Part shown: piece by piece, positions 32,099-43,611 of the stretch
Layout of the letters: the number at the start of each line of letters is the position of its first letter
How positions within the stretch are numbered: position 1 is the first letter of the stretch
Assembly: GCA_949358305.1 (NCBI GenBank)
Contig: OX442314.1
Location: forward strand, 5,523,087-5,583,086
DNA: 60,000 nucleotides
Direction: 5' to 3'
Source of the DNA: Strigamia acuminata
Taxonomy: Eukaryota; Arthropoda; Chilopoda; Geophilomorpha; Linotaeniidae
Position numbers and translations under genes: made by a program
The notes under the pieces: model-generated
What the model was told of the DNA's origin: nothing
The model's database searches: none
Seen by the model: only the letters and a program-made list of their open reading frames with translations

Positions 32099-34013
32099 TG
32101 TGACGGTGACGACCACAACTCCCATTTAACAATGGTACCGGGAAGAGATCGCAATAAATAAACAGTGAATACAATACGAGATAAATACAAGACAGTTTAT
32201 TGTTGGTAAACAATAATATCAAGGCTAAATTATACATAGGACTAATGCCGACATTTGGCAAGTTAAATCAGCTATTAAACTATACAAAGAATTGGCCAAC
32301 TGGCCCTAGAATAATATCACTACGGGTCTGGAATATGGGAGCGGTTTCCCCATCGCTCGACCTGATTATAGATGTCATCTTAAGCCGGATGGCTGTGTCC
32401 TGGAGTCCGATACGGCTTCGCTGGTTTCCTTGGTTCGCTGTGTAAACTATCGCACGTCGATAAATCGAATGATCTGAGCATTGCGGTTGACTTTGTCTGC
32501 ACCGCCACAACTTTGGGAGGATATTGGTGTAAGTAAATGTATTCATTTACTTATCAATATTCCACTTATGAATTATATTTAATTCATATCGTTGTGAATT
32601 CTTATTTAGATATTTCGGGAATAAGTTGTCGTCAACTTATCGGTTATATTGAGTTCAATATGAGATTAAGTCTTCTGACTTGATTTTGGTCCAACTGGTT
32701 GTCGAGTTTAAGTTTTGCTGTTATAAATAAAATGAAGATTAAGCTTCCCGTCGCAACACACAATTGCCATCGATTAGAATATACGCCTTGCCATGCAGAA
32801 CGGTATCAAGCGTCCCCGGCGTCGCAGCACGGTCGTCCATCGAGTGGTTGACGGTACCACGTACACAGGGGTCGATAGCTCGCGGCTCCGCACAGCAGTT
32901 TTATCTCTCGCGGTACTAATAATAGACCGACTGCTTTGGCATCGAATACCATGAGAATCAGCTTGCCAAACACTTGGTGCTACTCGTGGTTACTGTAAAA
33001 CAGACTGCTTTGGCACCATCAGGTGAAGGAACCGATTCTCAACAATACCGATGCTACTCGTGGTAACGGAATACGTTCATACCGAAAAAGACAACTTGGT
33101 CCTGTCCGGAGGATACTGAATTGCACAACGGCGGGTTCTCCTTCGGCGTCGCAACCGTAAACTGTAACATTTATGCAACATAATGATCCCAGCACTTCGA
33201 CTTCAATTGCCGGCGGTGGCATGATTCTGTAGAATCATGCAACGGTTCTTTGCGAATAAATCAACAAAGAACCAAAAGGTTTTTTTACGTGAACAACGAA
33301 TCATATTTCTTAAGTAACAATACCAAACAGAAAATAATCAAACAGAGCTGCGGAATGGCCGATTGTTTGGGTTTATATAACCTGACTGGATTTAAGGATT
33401 AATCCAGTCATCCAATTGGAACATGGGTTCCACGAATCCCTCCAATCCCGTATCACCGGAAGTGGATACGGAGGAGCATTTATGCAAATTATGCTAATCC
33501 TTGTTACAACCGGAACTGGATACCCAGGACCGGAAATGGGTTCCACCAATCAGATTGATCGGTTGACCGATTGATCGCTAAACATTCTGTCCCGCAGAAA
33601 TGGAAGTTACATTGTATTTAACAATGTCAGATATTTAATATATATTTATATTAATATTTAACACAATTTATTCACTTGATTAAATATACGTTTATATTTA
33701 ATCATGAGGTTTTCAAGTTCGTATTCGAATTTATCGCTAATTGCGATCGCGCCATCTAGTGGCAATATGGAGCATTGACAAATGCGGGTTTTAGCAGACG
33801 AATCTTCGTAATTATGCCGTGATACTTTAGTATCATGTGGAAATTAGTGTTTATTCTTAATAAACGAACATCTTTGTATTTGAAACATCATAAATGACTT
33901 TATTCTAGACATTTATCAGTTTTACACAGAATATTGTAAAAATACCATCATATTGGCGCAACAGCGCTTTCTTGATAGAAAATAGGCATTTATAGCCATT
34001 GTAAACCGTCATA
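32099..34013 (-). repeat. 3' LTR of element N
   Basis: Read on the minus strand it begins TATGACGGT and ends ACCGTCACA. The open frames inside (for example 32280-32546, 33019-33222) recur unchanged in the other LTR and look accidental. Confidence 0.92.
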
Positions 34014-34023
34014 CATCCCCCTT
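34014..34023 (-). other. Polypurine tract of element N
   Basis: The minus strand reads AAGGGGGATG directly before the LTR, as expected for plus-strand priming, and confirms the minus orientation. Confidence 0.75.
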
Positions 34024-34608
34024 AATAACACAACTATATAATATTTTATAGAGTTTTCGTTATTCTCCTAATTAGCATAAATGCTATTTTCGGACTTGAT
34101 GTATCTTGGAGATACCGTGACTTCCAATTTCGAATTTGAGTTTACATAAACTAACTTGAATTATCTAAGTTCTGGATTTCTGCCGAAATAATCTTTTCTA
34201 ATAGCCTAAATTCAAGTCCAGAATTTATTTCCAAGTCTTCTTTTTGAAGAAACTTTCGTCATACATAAAATCATCATTTGTGTTATCACAAAATATTTAT
34301 TTCATATGCCTAGTCAGATGTATCGCTATAAATATACAATAAATAGCTTTTAGATGATAAGAGTTGACAATTTAAGAATCAAAATGTCCCCCTTAATTGT
34401 CATGACCGGAGTCACTTGGTATTCTTTGTACAATTGACTAATTTTAATTTAAACTAGTTGTCTTTTAATACTGTAATATTACTTTTCGAGAATTGTTAAT
34501 TTTAACTTTATATTTTGTCCCCTTTTTCTTTAGAAGAGAGGTCATGATTTTTAGAAGAGGATTTTCTGTTTACACTATAATCGGGGAATCTTTGTGTATC
34601 ATATCATG

Positions 34609-36090
34609 TTAATCAACATGATTCTTTGCTAAATATTGAGCTCGCATATTTGCGAATTTCCGAGATCTCTCAGCCTGCTGTACTGATTTCTTTCGACGTT
34701 TTTCCTTTGGGCAGTTACATACAGTGTACTGACTTGGCAGTGTAAATGACCGTGACGACCCAACTTTTTGTTTTAGGTCATCTCTGGAAAACCATACATG
34801 AATGGGACCCTCATTGGAAAACCATACGTGGAAAGGACCCATATTTGGAATTGTGAAATCCCGCAACAAACGAGGGGATCTATATTTGACTCTAAGTCGT
34901 GGAACTGATGATTGGAAACCTGGGTTTTCAGTCAGTTTTTGAACATGTTGGTTTGTACTTGAAGTTTCTTCATCACCAGCTGGACTTGGTGACCGAAAAC
35001 GCTTTTTTGAAGTTCTTAATTCCTCTCGTTGAGATGAATTATTCTGGATATTGCAGGGTTGCTTTCCAGACGCAAATTGTTGTATCTCCGTCAGATTGAC
35101 GACTGGGACGGGTTTTAGTCGTTGGTTACGGTATTGATTTCGAAATACGAATTGTTGCGCTTCGTTTATATTTTTAAATTCAGCTGAATTTAACTGGTAT
35201 TGTTTACAATACTGTTCGAATTGATACCGGATCTCCCGTGGGTTAGTCAAAAAACTTTCTTTTTTAGGTTTAAAATCATTCTCATTATCGTGTTGGTAAT
35301 ACTTTTTCAAGGGAAAAGTTTGCTTGACCTTTTTTCGATTTGAAATGGGCGTTAGGTAGAATTGTCTTGGCTGGGGACTCTTCTTGGTAGACAAATCATA
35401 CGTCCGCAAACATGAGTTTGTGATCGGCGATCGGGCACGTTGTTGTACGTTATTTGACTGCAAATGTTTGTTTGGAGTCCGAATATCTTTCCTTTGCATT
35501 GATATTGGTGGCCCAAAACTTTTGTTTACGGTTCCCAATTCTTTTGATAGCGGTAGGTTAATCGACAGATTAAGGCTAGCCACATATCGTTGTGCTTCAG
35601 CTGGATTAGCATATCGAACTGAAATTAGCTGATCTCGATTGTAAACGAGTTTTAATTTGTTCTGAACAACCGACTGGTTAGTTAACGAACTCTCTGGACG
35701 AGAATTATTAGGTTTATAATTCTCTTCCCCCTTATCTACCGAATTAGGTGGTTTAAACTTTTCTAACTTAGATCCCCTACTGGATGTTTGAAACATAGTA
35801 TGAGAATCTTGATTCACTAAGTTTCGGCTGTATGTTTGTGGATTCCGTACTGGATCTTGATGTGAAGATTGAGATTGGGTACGATCTCGCCAGTTCCTAG
35901 CTTTTACATAGTCTGAAGCTTCGATTATATTTTTAAACTTGGTTTTATCCAGTCCATGACGATTACAATACAGAGTAAAATGATCGGGAATCTTTTCTGT
36001 TTGATCGCCAAGTGGTACAGAACTTAAATTTAAGTTTGTCTGCTTATTATTTCCTTTTGGATCGATCATATTCAATGGTTTTTGAGCCAT
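34609..36090 (-). CDS. Single ORF of element N, unknown basic protein with internal repeats
   Basis: From the first ATG (36090) it has 493 residues; the open frame extends four codons further but that start is TTG. I do not recognise a family. A motif of about 30 residues occurs twice: HFTLYCNRHGLDKTKFKNII followed by EASDYV (37-66), and QFEQYCKQYQLNSAEFKNIN followed by EAQQFV (289-318). A weaker third copy (RYANPAEAQRYV) is near 160. Near the C-terminus a 10-residue tandem repeat (GPFHVWFSNE, GPIHVWFSRD) precedes a basic tail with CNCPKEKRRKK. It is rich in Asn, Gln, Arg and Lys and has no membrane segment. It sits just before the 3' LTR, where gag would not be expected, so it may be an accessory or captured gene. 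An intact frame in an element with identical LTRs suggests it is maintained. Confidence 0.6.
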   Translation of the reverse strand: MAQKPLNMIDPKGNNKQTNLNLSSVPLGDQTEKIPDHFTLYCNRHGLDKTKFKNIIEASDYVKARNWRDRTQSQSSHQDPVRNPQTYSRNLVNQDSHTMFQTSSRGSKLEKFKPPNSVDKGEENYKPNNSRPESSLTNQSVVQNKLKLVYNRDQLISVRYANPAEAQRYVASLNLSINLPLSKELGTVNKSFGPPISMQRKDIRTPNKHLQSNNVQQRARSPITNSCLRTYDLSTKKSPQPRQFYLTPISNRKKVKQTFPLKKYYQHDNENDFKPKKESFLTNPREIRYQFEQYCKQYQLNSAEFKNINEAQQFVFRNQYRNQRLKPVPVVNLTEIQQFASGKQPCNIQNNSSQREELRTSKKRFRSPSPAGDEETSSTNQHVQKLTENPGFQSSVPRLRVKYRSPRLLRDFTIPNMGPFHVWFSNEGPIHVWFSRDDLKQKVGSSRSFTLPSQYTVCNCPKEKRRKKSVQQAERSRKFANMRAQYLAKNHVD

Positions 36091-39000
36091 AAAAAAATTC
36101 AAAATCTGACGATTTTAATTCTTTAATTTATAAAGAAGACGAATATAATACACTTTTCAACAAGAAACACTTCTAAACTTTACTTTTGACAAAATAAAAT
36201 TAAACTTCGCGTTTGTTTGACACGTGTTAGCTTTTGCAGGTTACACGGCACACAAAATTCGAATCGTGACTGAAATCGGGACGGCGTGGTCAAGATGACT
36301 CTGGAACACGTCTTCTGGTCTGGTCTGGATGCGAATGATCAGTATCTGATCTGGTCCTCCTTTAATAGCAGGGGGCTGGGGATCCCTAGATCTCCCAACT
36401 TCTGATTGGCGGATGTTAGTGTCGGCCAATGGTATAAAGGACGTTACATCTATTTAGTAGTTCTCTACTAAGTCCGTTCCCTTCGAGATTCAATTTTACC
36501 GATAAAATAAAATTCCTTCGGGAAGACATTCGTAAAATATTGTATTTTTCAAATGAAAATAAAATAAACTTACTTCAATCTTCTTGAACTTTGGGATTTT
36601 TACCAATCCAAATAATTAAATAACTTTTCTTCAAAAAATATTTTTCTTTTAATTATTCCGTTAGTGTGTGATATCGTTACAACCACAACTTTTAATAAAG
36701 TTTTCTCAAACTCTCAATTTTTCTTATTCTTATTCAATTATCGTTCAAATAATCATTCCTTTGTAATTGAAATCTATTTTCGATTCCCAACATTGTGTAT
36801 TCATTTCCAATAGGAAGAATAATTTGACCAAGTCTTTACTTTTTCGGGTTTAAATTCCATTTTTCGAGTGTGAAAAAATAAATTTTCACCATCCATCTCC
36901 CCCTTTTTTAACAAATTTTTTTAACAAATAAAAATTCGTTAAAATTCTTTAAATTTGTTTTGCGAGAAAAATTATCTAATTCTCTAATCTTCCAAAAGAA
37001 AATATTCGAAATTTTACTTTAAACGATAAAGTTATTGGTACAAATGTGTACTTGTTTTTCGGGAGAAAACTATTCGACAATCCTTTAGACTTTTGGGTAA
37101 AAATTATTCATCAAATCTTTCTTTTTTGATGACAATTGCTTTGATTTTTCGAAAGAAAATATCTAGCTAAATTCCACTTTTCCTGAGCGGACAATTGTTT
37201 TCACAATTAGTTATTCCTTTGCGATATTTACGAAGGACGTGTCTTTGATTATTCGTTTTAATAATTTTCGTCCCCCTTATCTCTAATAACGAGATGTTTT
37301 TGCAGAGATCTTTTATCTTTTGAATGAAAGAATATTTAAATCTCAATTGTCGTAAATACCTTCATCTGCTGCAGCATTTCCTCAATTTGAACTTTTCAAA
37401 TGAAAAGACAAATCTGGAGAACTTTCACTGTCAAACTTCTATTCCTATCGCGCCAAAATTCGTAATTCACTGGTTTGGAATTCCGTATAACACGTGACAC
37501 AATAACAGTATCGATGTCACAATTAAGCAGTTTACTACTCGGTCCGCGCGAGGACATGTAAATTACTTTTTTCCGATAAAAATAATTTTTCTTTGAAAAA
37601 TATTTGAAATTGATTTTTCACAACTACTTTTGAATGAAATAAAATGAAGTTATTCCAACTTTTCGTTAATTGCTCACACATAACATTCCCTTTACTGTGG
37701 GATTTGCATCGAAATTCCATTTTTAAAGAACCTTTCTTTTACTTATCGCAAATAAAACATATTCAATCGTTTTTCTGATTAAACTTTAACACGTAAATTA
37801 CGAACGAAATATATGATGACATTCCATTAACCTTTAGGAAAATTGACTAAATTCTTAATTTTTAGAGAAAAATAATGTATCTAGAATCTTTCCTTTTCCG
37901 AATAAAATCTATGTTCAAAATAGAAGATAAATCTTGTGCAATTCTTAGTTTTTTCGAATGGAAAAATACAACTTTTCATCAGCGGTGATTTATTTGATTT
38001 TTCCGAAAGAAAAATAATTACTTTGAAACTTATTTTCTTCGTTTAAATCAGCTATCTGATTTTAAAGCTTCAATCCAATTAAAAAATATTCGCTCCGTAA
38101 ATATTTCATGTGGCAAAGTTCATAGCCACAAATGGATTTGTTATTCCGGTTTTAAGAAATCATGTGGGAAAATGTCCGATTAGATTACTAAAAATATTCG
38201 TTGTTTTTCAAACAGCTAAATTTCATTTAGAAATTCTCAAAATTTGGGAGACCCAAATATCGTTGGAAACTTAAAACACTGTTAAATTTCCGAAAGGAAA
38301 GATTGAATGAAATCCTTTTACTTTTCCGAGGGAAAGCGTTTATCGTGATTCGTAACTTTCAATGTAAAAAATACTATTCTACGTGGTCGGCAACTTCATT
38401 CGCCGCCATTTTATATTTTCTTAATTTCCATTGTCCCGAAGGAAAAAATGTACTTTTTGTGAAAATAGTTAATTCCTTCAAATAAAGGTAATATTCATTT
38501 CGATTTGCAAATCTTTTCTGCGAAATGGAGTGTGTTGTTTTTCTCCAACAACTAAATTATCTTTGGTACCGATGGCAGTGGAAAAATTAGTTCGCGACAC
38601 TTAAATAAATCTCTACGAACCTTCTGTAACATTTCTCTGCTGTCTTTTATCTGTTGTCCGCCATAATTTCCAAGCATTCGTTCGCACCTTGCGTTGAAGG
38701 TTTGAGTAGCTTCCCTGCTGCGTTTGATACGGAGATCGACGCGTATTGCTATGGCGCGTGGTCGCTGGCTATCGGTGTCGACGTACAGTTACAAGAAACT
38801 TAATTTCTTGTAAATATTTCCAAATAGTTGCGGTGTTTTCTTCGTTTTAACTTTTCAGGTGGAAAGATAAATTCGTAAGAAGTCCGCCTTCTAAACTTGT
38901 ATGTTTTTAGCTTTTCGAAATAAAACAAACTTCGAAAAAAATATCTGTATTCTTATTTCACTCGAAACTTTTTTGATTTCTTATTTAAAATACTTCGTAT

Positions 39001-39593
39001 TCCTTAAATTGTCGAACGAAAATAGTAAAGAGAGTTCACTAAACGTTTCCATTTCGTCAGTTTAACTTTTCACATGAAAATATAAACTGAAAATCTATTT
39101 GTCTGTTTTAACTAAAATTTTTTAGTTAATATCGGATTCAAGATTCGCTTTTGCAATTCGATCGAATTAATTTGCAACCTATTTCAGTGATCGTGTGATA
39201 GGTCTATAACTTCCGAAATTCCTAGTTAAAGGACTGTTTTGGTGTTTCTCAAGAAAATAAACATGGTTTGAAACTTGTCTGTTTTTTAACTAAATCTTTT
39301 AGTTAAATATTTATCTCAAAATTCACTTTTACAATTCTATCGAATTTAATTGCAACCTAATCTCGGTGGGACCTCCACGTGTGAGATTAGGTGGTAGTCT
39401 TTGAAATCCCTAAAATCTTCAAACGAAAATAATGAAGGAAAATCTACTACGTATTTCTATTTCATCAGTTTAACTTCTTCACATGGAAATATAAACTGAA
39501 AATTTAATCTGTCTATTTTTAACTTAAATCTTTTTGTTAAATATTTATCTCCAATATTCACTGTTGCAATTCAATCGAATTTAATTGCAACCT
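36091..39593 (-). other. Long non-coding leader of element N with palindrome array
   Basis: About 3.5 kb has no ORF above 62 codons on either strand. It contains many short imperfect palindromes of the form TTTTC-N4-GAAAA, for example 36546-36559, 37146-37159, 37392-37407, 37951-37965, 38287-38300, 38321-38336, 38851-38866 and 39066-39080. The stretch looks like diverged tandem repeats. It probably includes the packaging signal. Confidence 0.6.
39359..39377 (-). repeat. Second tRNA-Gln primer site inside element N
   Basis: The same 19 bases recur 235 bp further in, followed by GTGTGAG, close to the first bases of the LTR (TGTGAC). The flanking sequence is also repeated, so the primer site and LTR edge are part of a 235-bp tandem repeat; a third, decayed unit lies near 39165-39215. 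Confidence 0.85.
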
Positions 39594-39612
39594 AATCTCG
39601 GTGGGACCTCCA
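39594..39612 (-). other. Primer binding site of element N, tRNA-Gln
   Basis: The minus strand reads TGGAGGTCCCACCGAGATT, complementary to the 3' end of eukaryotic tRNA-Gln including CCA, two bases inside the 5' LTR. The match is 19 nt. Confidence 0.85.
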
Positions 39613-39614
39613 CG

Positions 39615-41529
39615 TGTGACGGTGACGACCACAACTCCCATTTAACAATGGTACCGGGAAGAGATCGCAATAAATAAACAGTGAATACAATACGAGATAA
39701 ATACAAGACAGTTTATTGTTGGTAAACAATAATATCAAGGCTAAATTATACATAGGACTAATGCCGACATTTGGCAAGTTAAATCAGCTATTAAACTATA
39801 CAAAGAATTGGCCAACTGGCCCTAGAATAATATCACTACGGGTCTGGAATATGGGAGCGGTTTCCCCATCGCTCGACCTGATTATAGATGTCATCTTAAG
39901 CCGGATGGCTGTGTCCTGGAGTCCGATACGGCTTCGCTGGTTTCCTTGGTTCGCTGTGTAAACTATCGCACGTCGATAAATCGAATGATCTGAGCATTGC
40001 GGTTGACTTTGTCTGCACCGCCACAACTTTGGGAGGATATTGGTGTAAGTAAATGTATTCATTTACTTATCAATATTCCACTTATGAATTATATTTAATT
40101 CATATCGTTGTGAATTCTTATTTAGATATTTCGGGAATAAGTTGTCGTCAACTTATCGGTTATATTGAGTTCAATATGAGATTAAGTCTTCTGACTTGAT
40201 TTTGGTCCAACTGGTTGTCGAGTTTAAGTTTTGCTGTTATAAATAAAATGAAGATTAAGCTTCCCGTCGCAACACACAATTGCCATCGATTAGAATATAC
40301 GCCTTGCCATGCAGAACGGTATCAAGCGTCCCCGGCGTCGCAGCACGGTCGTCCATCGAGTGGTTGACGGTACCACGTACACAGGGGTCGATAGCTCGCG
40401 GCTCCGCACAGCAGTTTTATCTCTCGCGGTACTAATAATAGACCGACTGCTTTGGCATCGAATACCATGAGAATCAGCTTGCCAAACACTTGGTGCTACT
40501 CGTGGTTACTGTAAAACAGACTGCTTTGGCACCATCAGGTGAAGGAACCGATTCTCAACAATACCGATGCTACTCGTGGTAACGGAATACGTTCATACCG
40601 AAAAAGACAACTTGGTCCTGTCCGGAGGATACTGAATTGCACAACGGCGGGTTCTCCTTCGGCGTCGCAACCGTAAACTGTAACATTTATGCAACATAAT
40701 GATCCCAGCACTTCGACTTCAATTGCCGGCGGTGGCATGATTCTGTAGAATCATGCAACGGTTCTTTGCGAATAAATCAACAAAGAACCAAAAGGTTTTT
40801 TTACGTGAACAACGAATCATATTTCTTAAGTAACAATACCAAACAGAAAATAATCAAACAGAGCTGCGGAATGGCCGATTGTTTGGGTTTATATAACCTG
40901 ACTGGATTTAAGGATTAATCCAGTCATCCAATTGGAACATGGGTTCCACGAATCCCTCCAATCCCGTATCACCGGAAGTGGATACGGAGGAGCATTTATG
41001 CAAATTATGCTAATCCTTGTTACAACCGGAACTGGATACCCAGGACCGGAAATGGGTTCCACCAATCAGATTGATCGGTTGACCGATTGATCGCTAAACA
41101 TTCTGTCCCGCAGAAATGGAAGTTACATTGTATTTAACAATGTCAGATATTTAATATATATTTATATTAATATTTAACACAATTTATTCACTTGATTAAA
41201 TATACGTTTATATTTAATCATGAGGTTTTCAAGTTCGTATTCGAATTTATCGCTAATTGCGATCGCGCCATCTAGTGGCAATATGGAGCATTGACAAATG
41301 CGGGTTTTAGCAGACGAATCTTCGTAATTATGCCGTGATACTTTAGTATCATGTGGAAATTAGTGTTTATTCTTAATAAACGAACATCTTTGTATTTGAA
41401 ACATCATAAATGACTTTATTCTAGACATTTATCAGTTTTACACAGAATATTGTAAAAATACCATCATATTGGCGCAACAGCGCTTTCTTGATAGAAAATA
41501 GGCATTTATAGCCATTGTAAACCGTCATA
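39615..41529 (-). repeat. 5' LTR of element N
   Basis: Every stretch I compared was identical to 32099-34013 (offset 7516). It is the LTR that would drive transcription. The minus-strand TATA is at about 40889-40896, with ETS-like and octamer motifs upstream. Confidence 0.92.
40889..41053 (-). promoter_or_regulatory. U3 promoter of element N: TATA plus ETS-like and octamer sites
   Basis: Minus-strand GTTATATAAAC serves as a TATA box. Reading upstream of it are CCGGAAGT (40972-40979), ATGCAAAT (40998-41005), CCGGAACT (41026-41033) and CCGGAAAT (41046-41053), all given as plus-strand sequence. The same set is in the other LTR at 33373-33537. Three ETS-core sites within 85 bp suggest an enhancer; activity is inferred. 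Confidence 0.45.
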
Positions 41530-43604
41530 GCCGCCAAAAGTCAAAGCACTGCAGAGCAGTTATTACGTGCTGACTTAGCTGCGCAAGCTCGTGAAAATGA
41601 GATTCTTCGCGCAGATCTATTGACGGTGCAAGAAAACTTTGCAGTAGTCGTACAAAAAGTACAGGACGTGTGTGGCGAAGATAATTTTGCAAAGCCAGCC
41701 CCAGTTTTGCAAAAAGGTGCTTCCAAATCACCTGAGCTGATTGATTTAACATCAGCTAAACCAAAAGTCAGCCGACAATCAAGTTGGACTGACAGTGATG
41801 ACTCACGCAGTAGTCGTGGAAGCCGAAACAGTCATCACAGTCGCAAAAAGCGAAAGCGACAGCCGGACCCGACCGAATATCATTCCCCAAAAGTTCCGCA
41901 AAATTCGGATCGATTCTTTAGCAATAGCGACCAATTAATTGGATTGCTGGCGAAAAAGAATAAAGAACGTGAGAAACCACACGATCGTGGACGCACGCAC
42001 AATAATCCGCGAGAAGGCTCACCGAAACGTGATTGTCATAACGACATCCGTGAGGGGCCGAGATACCGTGGAAATCCACCAGGTGGCGACCCACCAGGTG
42101 GAGATAGTTCAGATGGACATGGAGGTGGCCACTCACGTGACCACAATTCGAATGGCAATCGAGGTGGAAGGGGACCACCAAATGGAGACCGTCGTCCGCC
42201 AGATGGCGACGATCCTCCGGACCCTGATCCGCCGCCAAATCCGAATCATGAATCTGCGTCAGATACAGATTCCTCACACCCCAGTGTGAGAGGGCGATCT
42301 CGTCATAGAACGCGTGGGAGAACTCAAAGACCCGATTTCTACACGAAAGATGAGATTGACCAGTTGTTGAGGCAAAATGCTCAACAACAGCGAAAAAACA
42401 GAAGGGATAAAATTATTTTGCAAAAAATAAATGAATTTACTTCTGATAAATGGACTCATCAAACAACAGATGAAAAGTTCATTAGATGGGATCGAGTTAT
42501 CCCACATGCCTATAATGGAAGTTGGCAAGCAGGGTCAAACCTCTTGCTGGAAATATTCGAACTAGGCAAAGTTCACAGTTTTAGCTGTGAAGGTGCATTG
42601 GCCCATCTAGTACCGAGAATACTGGTTGGCGATGTCAAGGAGTGGTTTCGCAGGAAAGACTTTACGAAGTGGGATGACTTCGTTAAACAATTTATGTTTA
42701 AATTTGGTGAATCGAGCGAAGACATCAAGACGCTCTGGAGATGTCTTAAGCAACGAAAAGGCGAAAGCTTGCATTCGTACATGCTAAGAGCAGAGAATCT
42801 GCTTGGCAGAATGCCACACGCTGTTACTGATGCAACAGCAGATGATCAGTTTAGAGCTGGTCTCACAGAATATAGTAAGAATATTCTGATGATGTCGGAC
42901 GCTCCCGACCCGGGGAAATTCTCCGAGTTAAACGAGTTCATGGAGGTCAATCAATTGCGCATTGACGAAAAGTACAAAGCTTACCTTACAGATGCCGAAA
43001 GGTCAGCGTACTTAAAGCGAGAGAAAAGACTCGCTGAGCAAAACAATGAAACCTTTAATGGTTTGAAATTGTTGCAGCCACCTAGTTACGAAGACTTTCT
43101 AGACGAAGTGGAAGGAAAGAGTTCGAAAAAAGAATCTTCCAAAAAGGACGTCAAAAATCCTCATTCAGTCCCTAAGTTACATGCAAATATAACTGGAGCT
43201 GAAACTCCGCCGTCTGAAGCTGAAGAAGCTGAAGAGGAGGAGGAAGCAGGAGACGAGACGTTGGCTTTATTGGCCAAAGCAGCGGCGTTGTTAGCAAAAA
43301 ATAACCCCGTTGCAGGCAAATGGAAGCCAAGAATGAAACCAAAAAATGTTTCATTTGACGCATCAAAGGTGAATACCGAAAGGAATTCAAAGTCACCTGC
43401 AGTGTCGCCTGAGCGCCGGTCTGACGCTCGTTCTCGTTCTGCCTCACCAGCAGCAACGAAAAAGAAATCGCCTGCCACTGATCCATGCAATTTATGCAAA
43501 AAATTAGGGCATTGGCAAAAAGACTGCCCATCCTCTAAAAAGGACAAACCAGTGTCAACAGCTGAGTTTGAAAAAGCAGTCAAGATCATAACTGACATGT
43601 TTCG

Positions 43605-43611
43605 AAAAAAC
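43605..43611 (+). promoter_or_regulatory. -1 ribosomal frameshift heptamer A_AAA_AAC (element B)
   Basis: Gag codons read CGA AAA AAC TTG TAG. The slippery heptamer is one codon before the gag stop and shifts ribosomes into the frame that is open into protease and RT. It is the same heptamer as at 142-148 in element A. Confidence 0.85.

Larger units (their letters stand above)
32099..41529 (-). mobile_element. Element N: large non-autonomous LTR retrotransposon
   Basis: Two LTRs of 1915 bp (32099-34013, 39615-41529), apparently identical, are flanked by a 4-bp duplication GCCG (32095-32098 and 41530-41533). On the minus strand the tRNA-Gln primer site follows the right-hand LTR and a purine tract precedes the left-hand one, so transcription runs right to left. 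The 5.6-kb interior has no protease, RT or integrase. It has one ORF of 493 residues and a long non-coding leader. This is a LARD-type layout. Identical LTRs mean a very recent insertion, mobilised by another element's enzymes. Confidence 0.9.

Noticed and set aside
32200-32546. Frames of 81 and 88 codons repeated at 39716-40062
   Set aside because: They are inside the identical LTRs of element N, on both strands, and match no known family.
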